A DNA stretch of 16,249 bases. It comes from an uncultured Coriobacteriia bacterium. GTDB lineage: Bacteria; Actinomycetota; Coriobacteriia; Coriobacteriales; QAMH01. Positions 7,546-14,072 of the stretch are shown here, one piece after another. Numbering within the stretch: position 1 is the stretch's first letter; every line of letters starts with the position of its first letter. The translations under genes and the position numbers were made by a program. The stretch lies in contig CAUHSG010000022.1 in the NCBI GenBank assembly GCA_959608885.1, positions 1-16,249 on the forward strand, written 5' to 3'. The notes under the pieces are model-generated. The model had not been told where the DNA came from. It was given only the letters and a program-made list of their open reading frames with translations, and made no database searches.

Positions 7546-7667
7546 CAGGAATAAGGGCCTGGAAGGCGCGTGACGAGGCTCTGAGACCCAGTTGCCTCAC
7601 AATCGCGCATCCCCAGGCCTCACGCTTTCATGCACGCCGTCATGGCGGATAGGGTAAGATGGAAGTA

Positions 7668-7707
7668 TGGGACAAATGACCTGTCCATCTGTCCCACATC
7701 TGTCCCA
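7668..7707. repeat. Tandem 11-bp repeat and TGGGACA/TGTCCCA inverted repeats
   Basis: CATCTGTCCCA occurs twice in perfect tandem at 7686-7696 and 7697-7707. TGGGACA at 7668-7674 is the reverse complement of the TGTCCCA within each tandem unit (7690-7696, 7701-7707). The cluster sits in the divergent gap between thiM and the cysteine-rich gene, just upstream of the proposed promoter of the latter. It could be a regulator-binding array or another dispersed repeat. Confidence 0.6.
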
Positions 7708-7719
7708 CCCGCGCATGTC

Positions 7720-7728
7720 TGGTAGACT
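7720..7728 (+). promoter_or_regulatory. Extended -10 promoter (TGGTAGACT), possibly leaderless
   Basis: TGG followed by TAGACT fits TGnTAnnnT. The -10 ends 7 bases before ATG 7736, so transcription would start at or next to the start codon. This agrees with the lack of a ribosome binding site for that gene. Confidence 0.4.
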
Positions 7729-7735
7729 GTTGCCC

Positions 7736-8014
7736 ATGGACGACGAGACGGCATACGAGCTTCCGTTTTTCACGCACCGCGCATGCGCGCACTTCCCTTG
7801 CCACGAGGGCATCGACCCCGATGCGTTCAACTGCCTGTACTGCTATTGCCCGCTCTACGCGCTCGGGCCCGATTGCGGTGGGAACTTCTCGTACACCGAA
7901 GACGGGGTCAAGGATTGTTCGGCATGCACGCTGCCGCATGAGGGGGATGCAGGCGGACGGCTCGTCGCCGAGCATTTCGATGAGCTCAAGGAGTTTGGCG
8001 CACCCCGCGAATGA
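7736..8014 (+). CDS. Cysteine-rich small-domain protein (probable metal or cluster binding)
   Basis: A 92-residue protein with eight cysteines in a fixed pattern: C17, C22, C33, C36, C38, C47, C61, C64, plus H23 and H68. The blocks FPCHEG, FNCLYCYCPLY, CGGNFSY and CSACTLPH match the family annotated as cysteine-rich small domain, which in other genomes is often near or fused to cobalamin-biosynthesis proteins. Biochemical function is not established; zinc or iron-sulfur binding is likely from the ligands. ATG 7736 is preferred because family similarity begins there and it sits at leaderless distance from TGGTAGACT. In-frame ATGs at 7715 and 7667 lie in the repeat region and have no ribosome binding site. 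Its downstream neighbour is a RACO-like protein. Confidence 0.8.
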   Translation: MDDETAYELPFFTHRACAHFPCHEGIDPDAFNCLYCYCPLYALGPDCGGNFSYTEDGVKDCSACTLPHEGDAGGRLVAEHFDELKEFGAPRE

Positions 8015-8130
8015 GAACTCTCCAGCTGGCATTTCGCTCGTTGTGACACCATGCTTGCCGCAGGTATGCCACTTGGCAAAGAATAGTTGACGCACGTCGA
8101 TTTTTTACGTGTTAGTTCGCGCGAGGTAAC

Positions 8131-8159
8131 TTGCAATTTGTAAACTAACGGCATAAGTT
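8131..8159 (+). promoter_or_regulatory. Sigma70-type promoter for the ASKHA-like gene
   Basis: TTGCAA (8131-8136) and TAAGTT (8154-8159) are separated by 17 bases in a locally AT-rich stretch, placing the transcript start near 8166, about 20 bases before ATG 8187. Confidence 0.45.
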
Positions 8160-8214
8160 CGACAGGCAAGACAAGCGGTGTGTTTCATGGGTACGACAGG
8201 CGAGACAAGCGGCG
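8160..8214 (+). repeat. 21-nt direct repeat across the start of the ASKHA-like gene
   Basis: Segments 8160-8180 and 8194-8214 (both built on GACAGGCRAGACAAGCGG) match in 19 of 21 positions with a period of 34 bases. The first lies in the leader; the second codes for residues 3-10 of the protein. Because the period is not a multiple of three, this is a DNA- or RNA-level repeat, not a protein repeat. Confidence 0.7.
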
Positions 8215-9053
8215 CGGTGCAGGTGGGCGAGGGCCTCGATGGTCTGCAGCGTTTTTGGCCGCTTGATGATGGCGTTCAGGGATACGGTGTCGCTGCCTAC
8301 ATGAGTGCCAAGCTCATCACCTGCCGCCTCTACAACCTTCAGTCAAACGAATTGCTCGCGATGCTCAAATCATCGGGCGAGTATGCCACGCAGTCGGGCA
8401 AGGAGCTCGTCGCGAGTTTGACGGCCGTGCTCGACCAGCTTTCCGAGCAGGCCGGTATCCCGCTTTCCAAGCTTACCGTTGCCGTCGTGAGCGGTACGAC
8501 TGCCATGGAGAGCAAGGTGTCGGGCCTTGATTCGGCCGAATTGCAGCATGATCTCGAGAGGGAGCTCGGCGAGTTCGGACGTGATGTCGAGTACATGTTT
8601 GCCGGCTCCAGCTCCATCGCCGTGGGCCAGGCCTTCTTCGTCCCCTGCCTCGACGTGCAGGTGGGCGGCGATTTCTTCTGTAGCCTGCTGGCCATCGATA
8701 TTCTCGGTTCCGAAAAGCCGCTCCTCTTCGTCAACGCCGATCCGCATGATTCCTCCAACGTCGCTCTTGCCTATGGCAGCAAGGGCATGCTTTCGGTGTG
8801 TGCCGTGCCCGAGGGCGTGGGCATCGTCGATGCGATGTCGCGTCTGCTGAGCGTGTGCGAGGCCGAGTACGGGCACATCGAGCATGCGCTCGTGACGGGC
8901 GATGCCGACGTTGAGCTGCCCGCGCAATTGCGCGATCGGGTGCGTCGGGTTGCCGAGCCCGCGATTGAGGGAGCGAGCGCTGTGTTGCTCAGCGAGATGG
9001 CCGAAGACGAGCTATGTCGCATCGTATCTGCCTGCCAGGTCGTCAAGGTGTAG
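8187..9053 (+). CDS. Degenerate RACO/DUF4445-like ASKHA-fold protein
   Basis: A 288-residue soluble protein with no signal peptide or membrane segment. I read it as the ASKHA domain of reductive activators of corrinoid proteins (DUF4445) in eroded form. Residues 32-60 (GYGVAAYMSAKLITCRLYNL and on) align with the first phosphate block, normally GIAVDIGTTTVAAYLVDL. VSGTTAMESKVSGLD (101-115) corresponds to the GNTTM-HLLLG block, VGGDFFCSLLAI (159-170) to the VGADI-AGLLA block, and residues 178-212 (LLFVNADPHDSSNVAL and on) to LLIDIGTNGEIAL. Both DIGT phosphate-binding blocks are lost, so ATP hydrolysis is doubtful. The N-terminal 2Fe-2S and linker domains of full RACO are absent. The start is uncertain: ATG 8187 or GTG 8178, neither with a clear ribosome binding site. 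The family link comes from reading by eye and is moderate in certainty. Confidence 0.55.
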   Translation: MGTTGETSGAVQVGEGLDGLQRFWPLDDGVQGYGVAAYMSAKLITCRLYNLQSNELLAMLKSSGEYATQSGKELVASLTAVLDQLSEQAGIPLSKLTVAVVSGTTAMESKVSGLDSAELQHDLERELGEFGRDVEYMFAGSSSIAVGQAFFVPCLDVQVGGDFFCSLLAIDILGSEKPLLFVNADPHDSSNVALAYGSKGMLSVCAVPEGVGIVDAMSRLLSVCEAEYGHIEHALVTGDADVELPAQLRDRVRRVAEPAIEGASAVLLSEMAEDELCRIVSACQVVKV

Positions 9054-9093
9054 GCAATCTGACGCACACTTCCCGAAACGCGCCGATTGTTGT

Positions 9094-9141
9094 TTGCTTT
9101 ATCACTCTACTGTGGTAGAGTATCGCGAGTTGCGTTATAGT
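9094..9141 (+). promoter_or_regulatory. his operon promoter region with two candidate -10 elements
   Basis: One reading is TTGCTT (9094-9099), 16 bases, then an extended -10 TGG-TAGAGT (9113-9121). A second -10 candidate, TATAGT, is at 9136-9141 without a good -35. In either case the palindrome at 9104-9121 overlaps the polymerase contact region: the -10 and spacer in the first reading, the -35 region in the second. Confidence 0.5.
9104..9121. promoter_or_regulatory. 18-bp perfect palindrome, probable operator of the his operon
   Basis: ACTCTAC, TGTG, GTAGAGT: two perfect 7-base arms around a 4-base centre, 55 bases before hisZ ATG 9176. Its place over the promoter suggests a dimeric repressor site. 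The TrpR-family protein encoded at 204-521 is the natural candidate; the link is inferred. Confidence 0.55.
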
Positions 9142-9175
9142 GTGCGAACACGCGATTAAAGGAGAAAGACCCACG

Positions 9176-10294
9176 ATGATTCCCAAGACGCCGCGCGGCT
9201 TTCGCGACGTGCTGCCCACCGAGGCGGCCTGGCGACGCTCGACGAGCGGTGCCGTCTGCAGGCAATTCGAGTTGTGGGGCTACGAGCCCATCGAGACGCC
9301 TGCCGTGGAGTTGGCGGCAGTGCTCGACGAGGCACGCAGCCTCGATAACACGGCTGCCCAGTTCACGACGAGCGCCGAGGCGCCGTTCCGCTTCTTCGAC
9401 AGCGACAGCAACCTCGTCGTCCTGCGCCCGGACGTGACCATTCCCGTGGCGCGCCTGGCTGCGACGCGTCTGCGCGAGAAGCCCGGCCCGTTCCGCTTTT
9501 ACTACAGTGAGCCCGTCTTCACCGAACGTGCGTCCACATATGGCCAGGAGCGCCAGTTCACGCAGCTCGGCATCGAGTTCATCGGGCGTGGCGGCTTCGT
9601 TGCCGACGCCGAGGTGCTGTGCGTGTGCATGGAGGCGCTGGGCGCGGCTGGCGTACGCGACTTCACCGTTGCCATCGGAACCGTGGGAGTGCTCAACGCA
9701 CTCGTGCGTGCAGCATGTGACGATGACGTGTGGCGTGATCAGGTGCTGCGTGCGTTTCACAAGTCCGACATGGTGGCCGTCGATGTGTTGAGCTGCGACG
9801 ATGGGGTCAAGCCCGCGTACGGCCAGGCCATCGCCAAGCTCGCGCGCATTCGCGGCGGGGTCGAGGCGTTCGAGGCGTGCCGTGCCCTTTGCGAGCCGCT
9901 CGGTTGCGTTGATGGGCTCGACGAGCTCGAGCGCACGTACGACCTCGTCGTCGCCAATACCGATGCCGGCAAGCTCATCGTCGATTTCTCGATCGTCTCG
10001 TCATTCGACTACTACACCGGCCTCGTCTTCAAGGCCTACGCACCGCAGGTTCCCGCATCGCTCGTGAGCGGCGGCCGCTACGATACGACGCTCGCCGCCT
10101 TTGGGCGCAACGAGCCCGCCGCCGGCTTTGCCATCGGCCTGGAGCGTATTTTGGCGGCCATCGAGGCCCAGGGCGCCACGCCGCCCGAGAGCGGGGCGCA
10201 GGAGACGTTGACCGGCGACGATCCGTACGAGCTGTTTGCCCGCGCTGCCGAGCTGCGCGCGCAGGGCATTCGCGTTGAGCTGGGAGGTGAGTGA
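9176..10294 (+). CDS. hisZ: ATP phosphoribosyltransferase regulatory subunit HisZ
   Basis: A 372-residue paralogue of the histidyl-tRNA synthetase catalytic domain that pairs with short HisG to form the first enzyme of histidine synthesis. It opens with the class II synthetase block TPRGFRDVLP (5-14), then LRPDVTIPVARLAATRL (83-99), ERQFTQLGIEFIG (125-137), FDYYTGLVFKAY, SGGRYDTTLAAFG and the final GFAIGLERI. It lacks the full anticodon-binding domain of real HisRS, but the last 23 residues (DPYELFARAAELRAQGIRVE) look like a remnant of its first helix and strand. ATG 9176 follows AAAGGAG (9158-9164) by 11 bases; GTG 9140 would add residues with no family match. It is the first gene of the operon, one base before hisG. 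Confidence 0.95.
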   Translation: MIPKTPRGFRDVLPTEAAWRRSTSGAVCRQFELWGYEPIETPAVELAAVLDEARSLDNTAAQFTTSAEAPFRFFDSDSNLVVLRPDVTIPVARLAATRLREKPGPFRFYYSEPVFTERASTYGQERQFTQLGIEFIGRGGFVADAEVLCVCMEALGAAGVRDFTVAIGTVGVLNALVRAACDDDVWRDQVLRAFHKSDMVAVDVLSCDDGVKPAYGQAIAKLARIRGGVEAFEACRALCEPLGCVDGLDELERTYDLVVANTDAGKLIVDFSIVSSFDYYTGLVFKAYAPQVPASLVSGGRYDTTLAAFGRNEPAAGFAIGLERILAAIEAQGATPPESGAQETLTGDDPYELFARAAELRAQGIRVELGGE

Positions 10295-10295
10295 G

Positions 10296-10958
10296 GTGGA
10301 GCAGAAACCGCTGCGCATCGCGGTGTCGAAGGGCTCGTTGTTCGGCGACGCTGTCGAACTGCTGACCGAGGCGGGTCTGGATACGACGGGTCTTGCCGAC
10401 CCCGGCCGACGCCTCATCATTTCGAATCCCGGCGTCGAGTTCATCATCGTGCGCCCGACTGACGCGCCGGTCTTCGTGACCTACGGCGGTGCCGACTGTG
10501 GCATTTGCGGCAAGGACACGCTCGTCGAGGCGGGTCTTTCGGTCATGGAGCTCGTGAACCTCAAGTTCGGCTATTGCCGTTTCATCGTGGCCGAACCGGA
10601 AAGCGCCCGTGGCGTTGCCGAGGAGAACTACGAACGGCTGGGCGTGCTGCGCATCGCGACGAAGTATCCCAACATCACGCGTTCGTTCTTCGAGGAGAAA
10701 GGCGTGCAGGTCGATGTCATCAAGATGTACGGCAACATCGAGCTCGCGCCGCTCGTGGGCATGGCCGATCGCATCGTCGACATCACGGCGACGGGCACGA
10801 CGCTGCGCGAGAACAAGCTGCGTGTCGTGGACGAGGTGCTCGCGTCGACCGCGCGTTTCATCGCGAACTCCGCATCCGTACGTACCGACGCGCGCGTGCG
10901 TGATCTGGCGGCTCGCCTGGAGGAACTGACCCGCGACCGTGACGTGAGCTTGAGCTAG
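10296..10958 (+). CDS. hisG: ATP phosphoribosyltransferase catalytic subunit, short form HisG
   Basis: A 220-residue catalytic subunit that condenses ATP and PRPP, the committed and feedback-controlled step. It is the short form: the C-terminal ACT-like regulatory domain of long HisG (about 280-300 residues) is missing, which fits with HisZ next door. Family blocks are RIAVSKGSLF (7-16), GADCGICGKD (65-74) and the PRPP-binding loop DITATGTTLRENKL (162-175). I chose GTG 10296 because GGGAGG (10282-10287) lies 8 bases upstream; the alternative GTG at 10287 overlaps that site. The start is one base past the hisZ stop, consistent with translational coupling that balances the two subunits. Confidence 0.96.
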   Translation: MEQKPLRIAVSKGSLFGDAVELLTEAGLDTTGLADPGRRLIISNPGVEFIIVRPTDAPVFVTYGGADCGICGKDTLVEAGLSVMELVNLKFGYCRFIVAEPESARGVAEENYERLGVLRIATKYPNITRSFFEEKGVQVDVIKMYGNIELAPLVGMADRIVDITATGTTLRENKLRVVDEVLASTARFIANSASVRTDARVRDLAARLEELTRDRDVSLS

Positions 10959-10966
10959 AAGATACC

Positions 10967-10988
10967 GAGACAGTTTGGTCTGACCAAA
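10967..10988. repeat. 22-nt palindromic repeat, copy 2 (hisG/hisD gap)
   Basis: GAGACAG followed by TTTGGTCTGACCAAA; flanking bases extend the palindrome to GTTTGGTCTGACCAAAC (10973-10989). It differs from the copy at 4970-4991 only at the central base. It begins 9 bases after the hisG stop and ends directly before the hisD ribosome binding site AGGAGG. In RNA it folds as GUUUGG-UCUGA-CCAAAC. Confidence 0.8.
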
Positions 10989-11003
10989 CAGGAGGGGCGA
11001 GAT

Positions 11004-12365
11004 ATGAGAACCATCGTACTGGAGGAAGGACAGAGCTTCGACACATCGATGCTCGAGCGCGACAGCGCGTTCGATGCCGAGGCGCTCAAGGCGGCGACCG
11101 ACATCGTCGATACCGTGCGGCGCGAGGGCGACGCGGCCCTACGCGCGTACTCGGAGCGATTCGACGGCGTGACGCTCGAAGAGCTCGAGGTGAGCGAGGA
11201 GGAGATCGATGCCGCGCTCGCGACGGTCGACGAGGAGTTTCTGCGCTCGATCGAATACGCGGCCGATAACATTGCGGACTTCCACCAGCGCCAGCTGCAG
11301 CAGTCGTGGTTCACGACGCGCGATGACGGTGCCATCACCGGTCAGCGCTTCACGCCGCTCGAGCGTGCGGGCATCTACGTGCCCGGTGGTCGTGCCCAGT
11401 ACCCCTCGACCGTGCTCATGAACGCGATTCCGGCATCTGTGGCCGGTGTGGACGAGATCATCATGTGCACGCCGCCGTCCAAGGATGGCACGGTCAACCC
11501 GTACACGCTCGCCGCGGCAAGCGTCGCCGGCGTGGATCGCATCTTCAAGGTGGGTGGCGCCCAGGCCGTCGCCGCGATGGCCTACGGCACCGAGACTATC
11601 CCCAAGGTCGACAAGGTGACCGGGCCGGGCAACGCCTTCGTGGCCGCGGCCAAGAAGCTCGTCAACGGCGATGTGGGTATCGATATGATTGCAGGTCCCT
11701 CCGAGGTGTGCGTGGTGGCCGACGAGAGCGCTGTGCCCGAGTTCATCGCCATCGATCTGATGGCGCAGGCCGAGCACGATCCAAAGGCAACTTGTTACCT
11801 GGTTACGACCGAGGAAGGCATGCTCGATGACATCGACGCCGCGCTCGACGCGCTGCTCGAGCAGTCGCCGCGTGCCGACATCACGCGTGCCTCGCTCGAG
11901 CACGGGCTGGTCGTCGTATGCCAGACGCTCACGCAGGTCTTCGAAACCGTCAACGTGATCGCGCCTGAGCACCTCGAGATCAACATGTCGGACCCGTGGG
12001 AGCTCTTGGGCGCGGTGCGCAACGCCGGCGCCATCTTCCTCGGCTCCTGGACGCCCGAGGCCGTGGGTGATTACGCGGCCGGCCCCAACCACACGCTGCC
12101 GACCGGCGGCACCGCCGCGTTCTCGAGTCCGCTTTCGGTCGATGACTTCGTGAAGCGCTCCTCGGTGCTGAGCTACTCGTTTGATGCGCTCGAGGCCGAT
12201 GCCGACGCCGTCATGACGATGGCCGCACGCGAGGGCCTGTGGGCGCACGGTCGTTCGGTCGACCTGCGGCTCAAGTTCATGGAGTACGTGACCGAGCAGC
12301 TGGCCGGCGAGGACGATGAGCACGAATGCGGTTGCGGATGTGGCTGCGACCATGACGAGGAGTAG
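11004..12365 (+). CDS. hisD: Histidinol dehydrogenase HisD with cysteine-rich C-terminal tail
   Basis: A 453-residue zinc enzyme that oxidises histidinol to histidine in two NAD-dependent steps. Zinc ligands are all present: Q255 and H258 in MAQAEHDPKA, D356 in VGDYAAGPNHTLPTGG, H415 in LWAHGRS. The catalytic pair is E322-H323 in VIAPEHLEIN. ATG 11004 follows AGGAGGGG by 6 bases. Most HisD proteins end near residue 430. This one continues with an acidic, metal-ligand-rich tail at 436-453 containing H440, C442, C444, C446, C448 and H450 (CGCGCGC core). The tail is in frame and ends 6 bases before hisC, so it is not a read-through artefact. It could hold or deliver a metal; that is inference. 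Confidence 0.97.
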   Translation: MRTIVLEEGQSFDTSMLERDSAFDAEALKAATDIVDTVRREGDAALRAYSERFDGVTLEELEVSEEEIDAALATVDEEFLRSIEYAADNIADFHQRQLQQSWFTTRDDGAITGQRFTPLERAGIYVPGGRAQYPSTVLMNAIPASVAGVDEIIMCTPPSKDGTVNPYTLAAASVAGVDRIFKVGGAQAVAAMAYGTETIPKVDKVTGPGNAFVAAAKKLVNGDVGIDMIAGPSEVCVVADESAVPEFIAIDLMAQAEHDPKATCYLVTTEEGMLDDIDAALDALLEQSPRADITRASLEHGLVVVCQTLTQVFETVNVIAPEHLEINMSDPWELLGAVRNAGAIFLGSWTPEAVGDYAAGPNHTLPTGGTAAFSSPLSVDDFVKRSSVLSYSFDALEADADAVMTMAAREGLWAHGRSVDLRLKFMEYVTEQLAGEDDEHECGCGCGCDHDEE

Positions 12366-12371
12366 ACGCTC

Positions 12372-13457
12372 ATGAGAGAGGTGCGGCGTAGCGCCGACGC
12401 GCTCGTGGGGATGCTTCCCTATGACCCCAAGTACAAGAAAAGCAACACATTGCTTTCTGCGAACGAGAGTCCGCTCAACGTGCCCGACGAGGTGCTTGAC
12501 GCCGTCATCGAACGCGTACGTGCGCTCGACTTCAACCGCTACCCCGACCCGCTTGCCAACGCGTTGCGCGTCGCGATCGCCGAATGGCACGGCCTCAAGG
12601 CGGCCAACGTGCTCGTCGGCAACGGTGGCGACGAGCTGCTCTACGACATCTTCGTTGCCTGGGGCGGACCGGGGCGCAGCCTGCTGACCTTCCCGCCCAC
12701 GTTCTCGGTTTACGAGACGAATGCCGTGCTCACGAACACGCAGGTCGTCAACATGCCGCGCAACGAAGGCGATTGGTCCATCGACGTGGATCGCGCTTGC
12801 GAGCGTCTGGCCAAGGGCGACATCGATATCGTCGTCATCACGAACCCGAATAACCCGACGGGTACGATGACGTCGCTCGAGGACATCCGGCGTATCCTGG
12901 ACGCGAGTGATGCGCTCGTCCTCGTCGACGAGGCGTACGGCGAGTTCGCGGACGAGAGCGCGGCCAAGCTGCTCGACGAGTACGAGAACCTGCTCATCTT
13001 GCACACCTTCTCGAAGGCGTACCGTTGCGCCGGCATTCGCCTGGGGTACTTCCTCGGCAGCCCGAACGTGATCAGCGAGTTCAAGAAGGTGCGCCAGCCC
13101 TATTCGGTCGATGCGATCAGCCAGATCGTGGGCGAGGAGGTCGTGCGCAACCGCGGGCTGTTCGACGAGAGCATCGAGCAGACGCGTGTCGAGCGTGACC
13201 GTCTCATCGCCGTGCTCTCGCAGATGGACAAGGTAACGGTATACCCGAGCGAGGCCAACTTCGTCATGATCAAGCTGCCGTTCGCGATGAGCGTGTGGAG
13301 CAATCTGGACGAGAGGCACTCGGTGCTCGTGCGCAACGTGTCGGGCGAGAACCATCTGGCCGGCTGCCTGCGCGTGACCGTGGGCACGCCCGAGGAAAAC
13401 GACCGCTTCCTCGATGCGCTTACAGAAGAGCTAGGCAATTTGGCGTATCAGCGCTGA
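12372..13457 (+). CDS. hisC: Histidinol-phosphate aminotransferase HisC
   Basis: A 361-residue fold-type I PLP enzyme converting imidazole acetol phosphate plus glutamate to histidinol phosphate. It shows the family N-terminal block LSANESPLNVP, then NRYPDP, GNGGDELL, NPNNPTG (158-164), DEAYGEFA and the Schiff-base lysine K215 in TFSKAYRCAGIRLGYFLG. Near the C-terminus R-V-T-V-G-T-P-E-E-N matches the substrate-phosphate/carboxylate region. Length is typical for HisC. ATG 12372 is 6 bases after the hisD stop; GAGGAG at 12357-12362 serves as ribosome binding site inside hisD. The position between hisD and hisB is a classic actinobacterial order. Confidence 0.95.
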   Translation: MREVRRSADALVGMLPYDPKYKKSNTLLSANESPLNVPDEVLDAVIERVRALDFNRYPDPLANALRVAIAEWHGLKAANVLVGNGGDELLYDIFVAWGGPGRSLLTFPPTFSVYETNAVLTNTQVVNMPRNEGDWSIDVDRACERLAKGDIDIVVITNPNNPTGTMTSLEDIRRILDASDALVLVDEAYGEFADESAAKLLDEYENLLILHTFSKAYRCAGIRLGYFLGSPNVISEFKKVRQPYSVDAISQIVGEEVVRNRGLFDESIEQTRVERDRLIAVLSQMDKVTVYPSEANFVMIKLPFAMSVWSNLDERHSVLVRNVSGENHLAGCLRVTVGTPEENDRFLDALTEELGNLAYQR

Positions 13458-13481
13458 CCAGGCGAAAGAGAGATAGGCAAT

Positions 13482-14072
13482 ATGGAGCGTATTTCTGAGA
13501 TAACCCGCACGACCAGGGAAACCGACATCACGATACGTCTCGACCTCGACGGTCACGGCAAGACCGATATCGACACTGGCGTGCCGTTCTTCGACCACAT
13601 GCTCGACGCCTTCGGACGCCACGGGCTGTTCGACCTCACCGTGCACGCGCGTGGTGACGTGGACGTCGAGGCACATCACACGGTCGAGGATTGCGGCATC
13701 GTGCTCGGGCAGTGCTTCGCGCAAGCTCTCGGCGATTGCTGCGGCATCGTGCGTTACGGGTCGATTCTGCTGCCGATGGACGAAGCGCTCGTCATGGCAG
13801 CGGTCGACATCTCCGGCCGCGGCCAGCTGCACTACGACGTCGAGATGACCTGCCCGCTGCTCGGCAGCTTCGACGTGACGCTCGCGCAGGAGTTCTTCAT
13901 CGCGCTGGCTACCAACATGGGCGCGACGCTCAACATTCGCTCGGTGACCGGGCGAAACATGCACCACATCCTCGAGGCGGCCTTCAAGGCGGCGGCGCGT
14001 GCCATCAGCGCGGCCGTGGCCATTGACCCGCGCATCGCCGATGAGGTGCCCTCGACCAAGGGCGTGCTGTGA
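13482..14072 (+). CDS. hisB: Imidazoleglycerol-phosphate dehydratase HisB (monofunctional)
   Basis: A 196-residue dehydratase that turns imidazole glycerol phosphate into imidazole acetol phosphate in a manganese-dependent 24-mer. Family blocks: DTGVPFFDHMLDAFGRHG (31-48), HHTVED (65-70), and the second metal block MHHILEAAFK (160-169), ending in STKGVL. It lacks the N-terminal phosphatase domain of the enterobacterial bifunctional HisB, so histidinol-phosphate phosphatase must be encoded elsewhere. ATG 13482 is 24 bases after the hisC stop with a purine-rich AGAGAGATAGG site. Its TGA overlaps the hisH start by one base. Confidence 0.97.
   Translation: MERISEITRTTRETDITIRLDLDGHGKTDIDTGVPFFDHMLDAFGRHGLFDLTVHARGDVDVEAHHTVEDCGIVLGQCFAQALGDCCGIVRYGSILLPMDEALVMAAVDISGRGQLHYDVEMTCPLLGSFDVTLAQEFFIALATNMGATLNIRSVTGRNMHHILEAAFKAAARAISAAVAIDPRIADEVPSTKGVL

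Noticed and set aside
7503..7620. TPP riboswitch in front of thiM
   Set aside because: A CUGAGA-like word occurs on the wrong strand, and the conserved downstream TPP-aptamer blocks are absent on the minus strand. The proposed promoter leaves only about 25-30 bases of leader.
8037..8110. Intrinsic terminator after the cysteine-rich gene
   Set aside because: GACGCACGTC followed by a T-run at 8101-8106 is suggestive, but the stem is only four base pairs with a two-base loop, too weak to call.
9054..9175. T-box, histidine leader peptide or attenuator before hisZ
   Set aside because: No run of His codons, no T-box motif and no terminator/antiterminator pair; only the short palindrome stands out.
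11139..13355. A 738-codon open frame on the minus strand opposite hisD and hisC
   Set aside because: It is antisense to two unmistakable enzymes, has no recognisable motif and is rich in Arg, His and Val as expected for a shadow frame in high-GC DNA.
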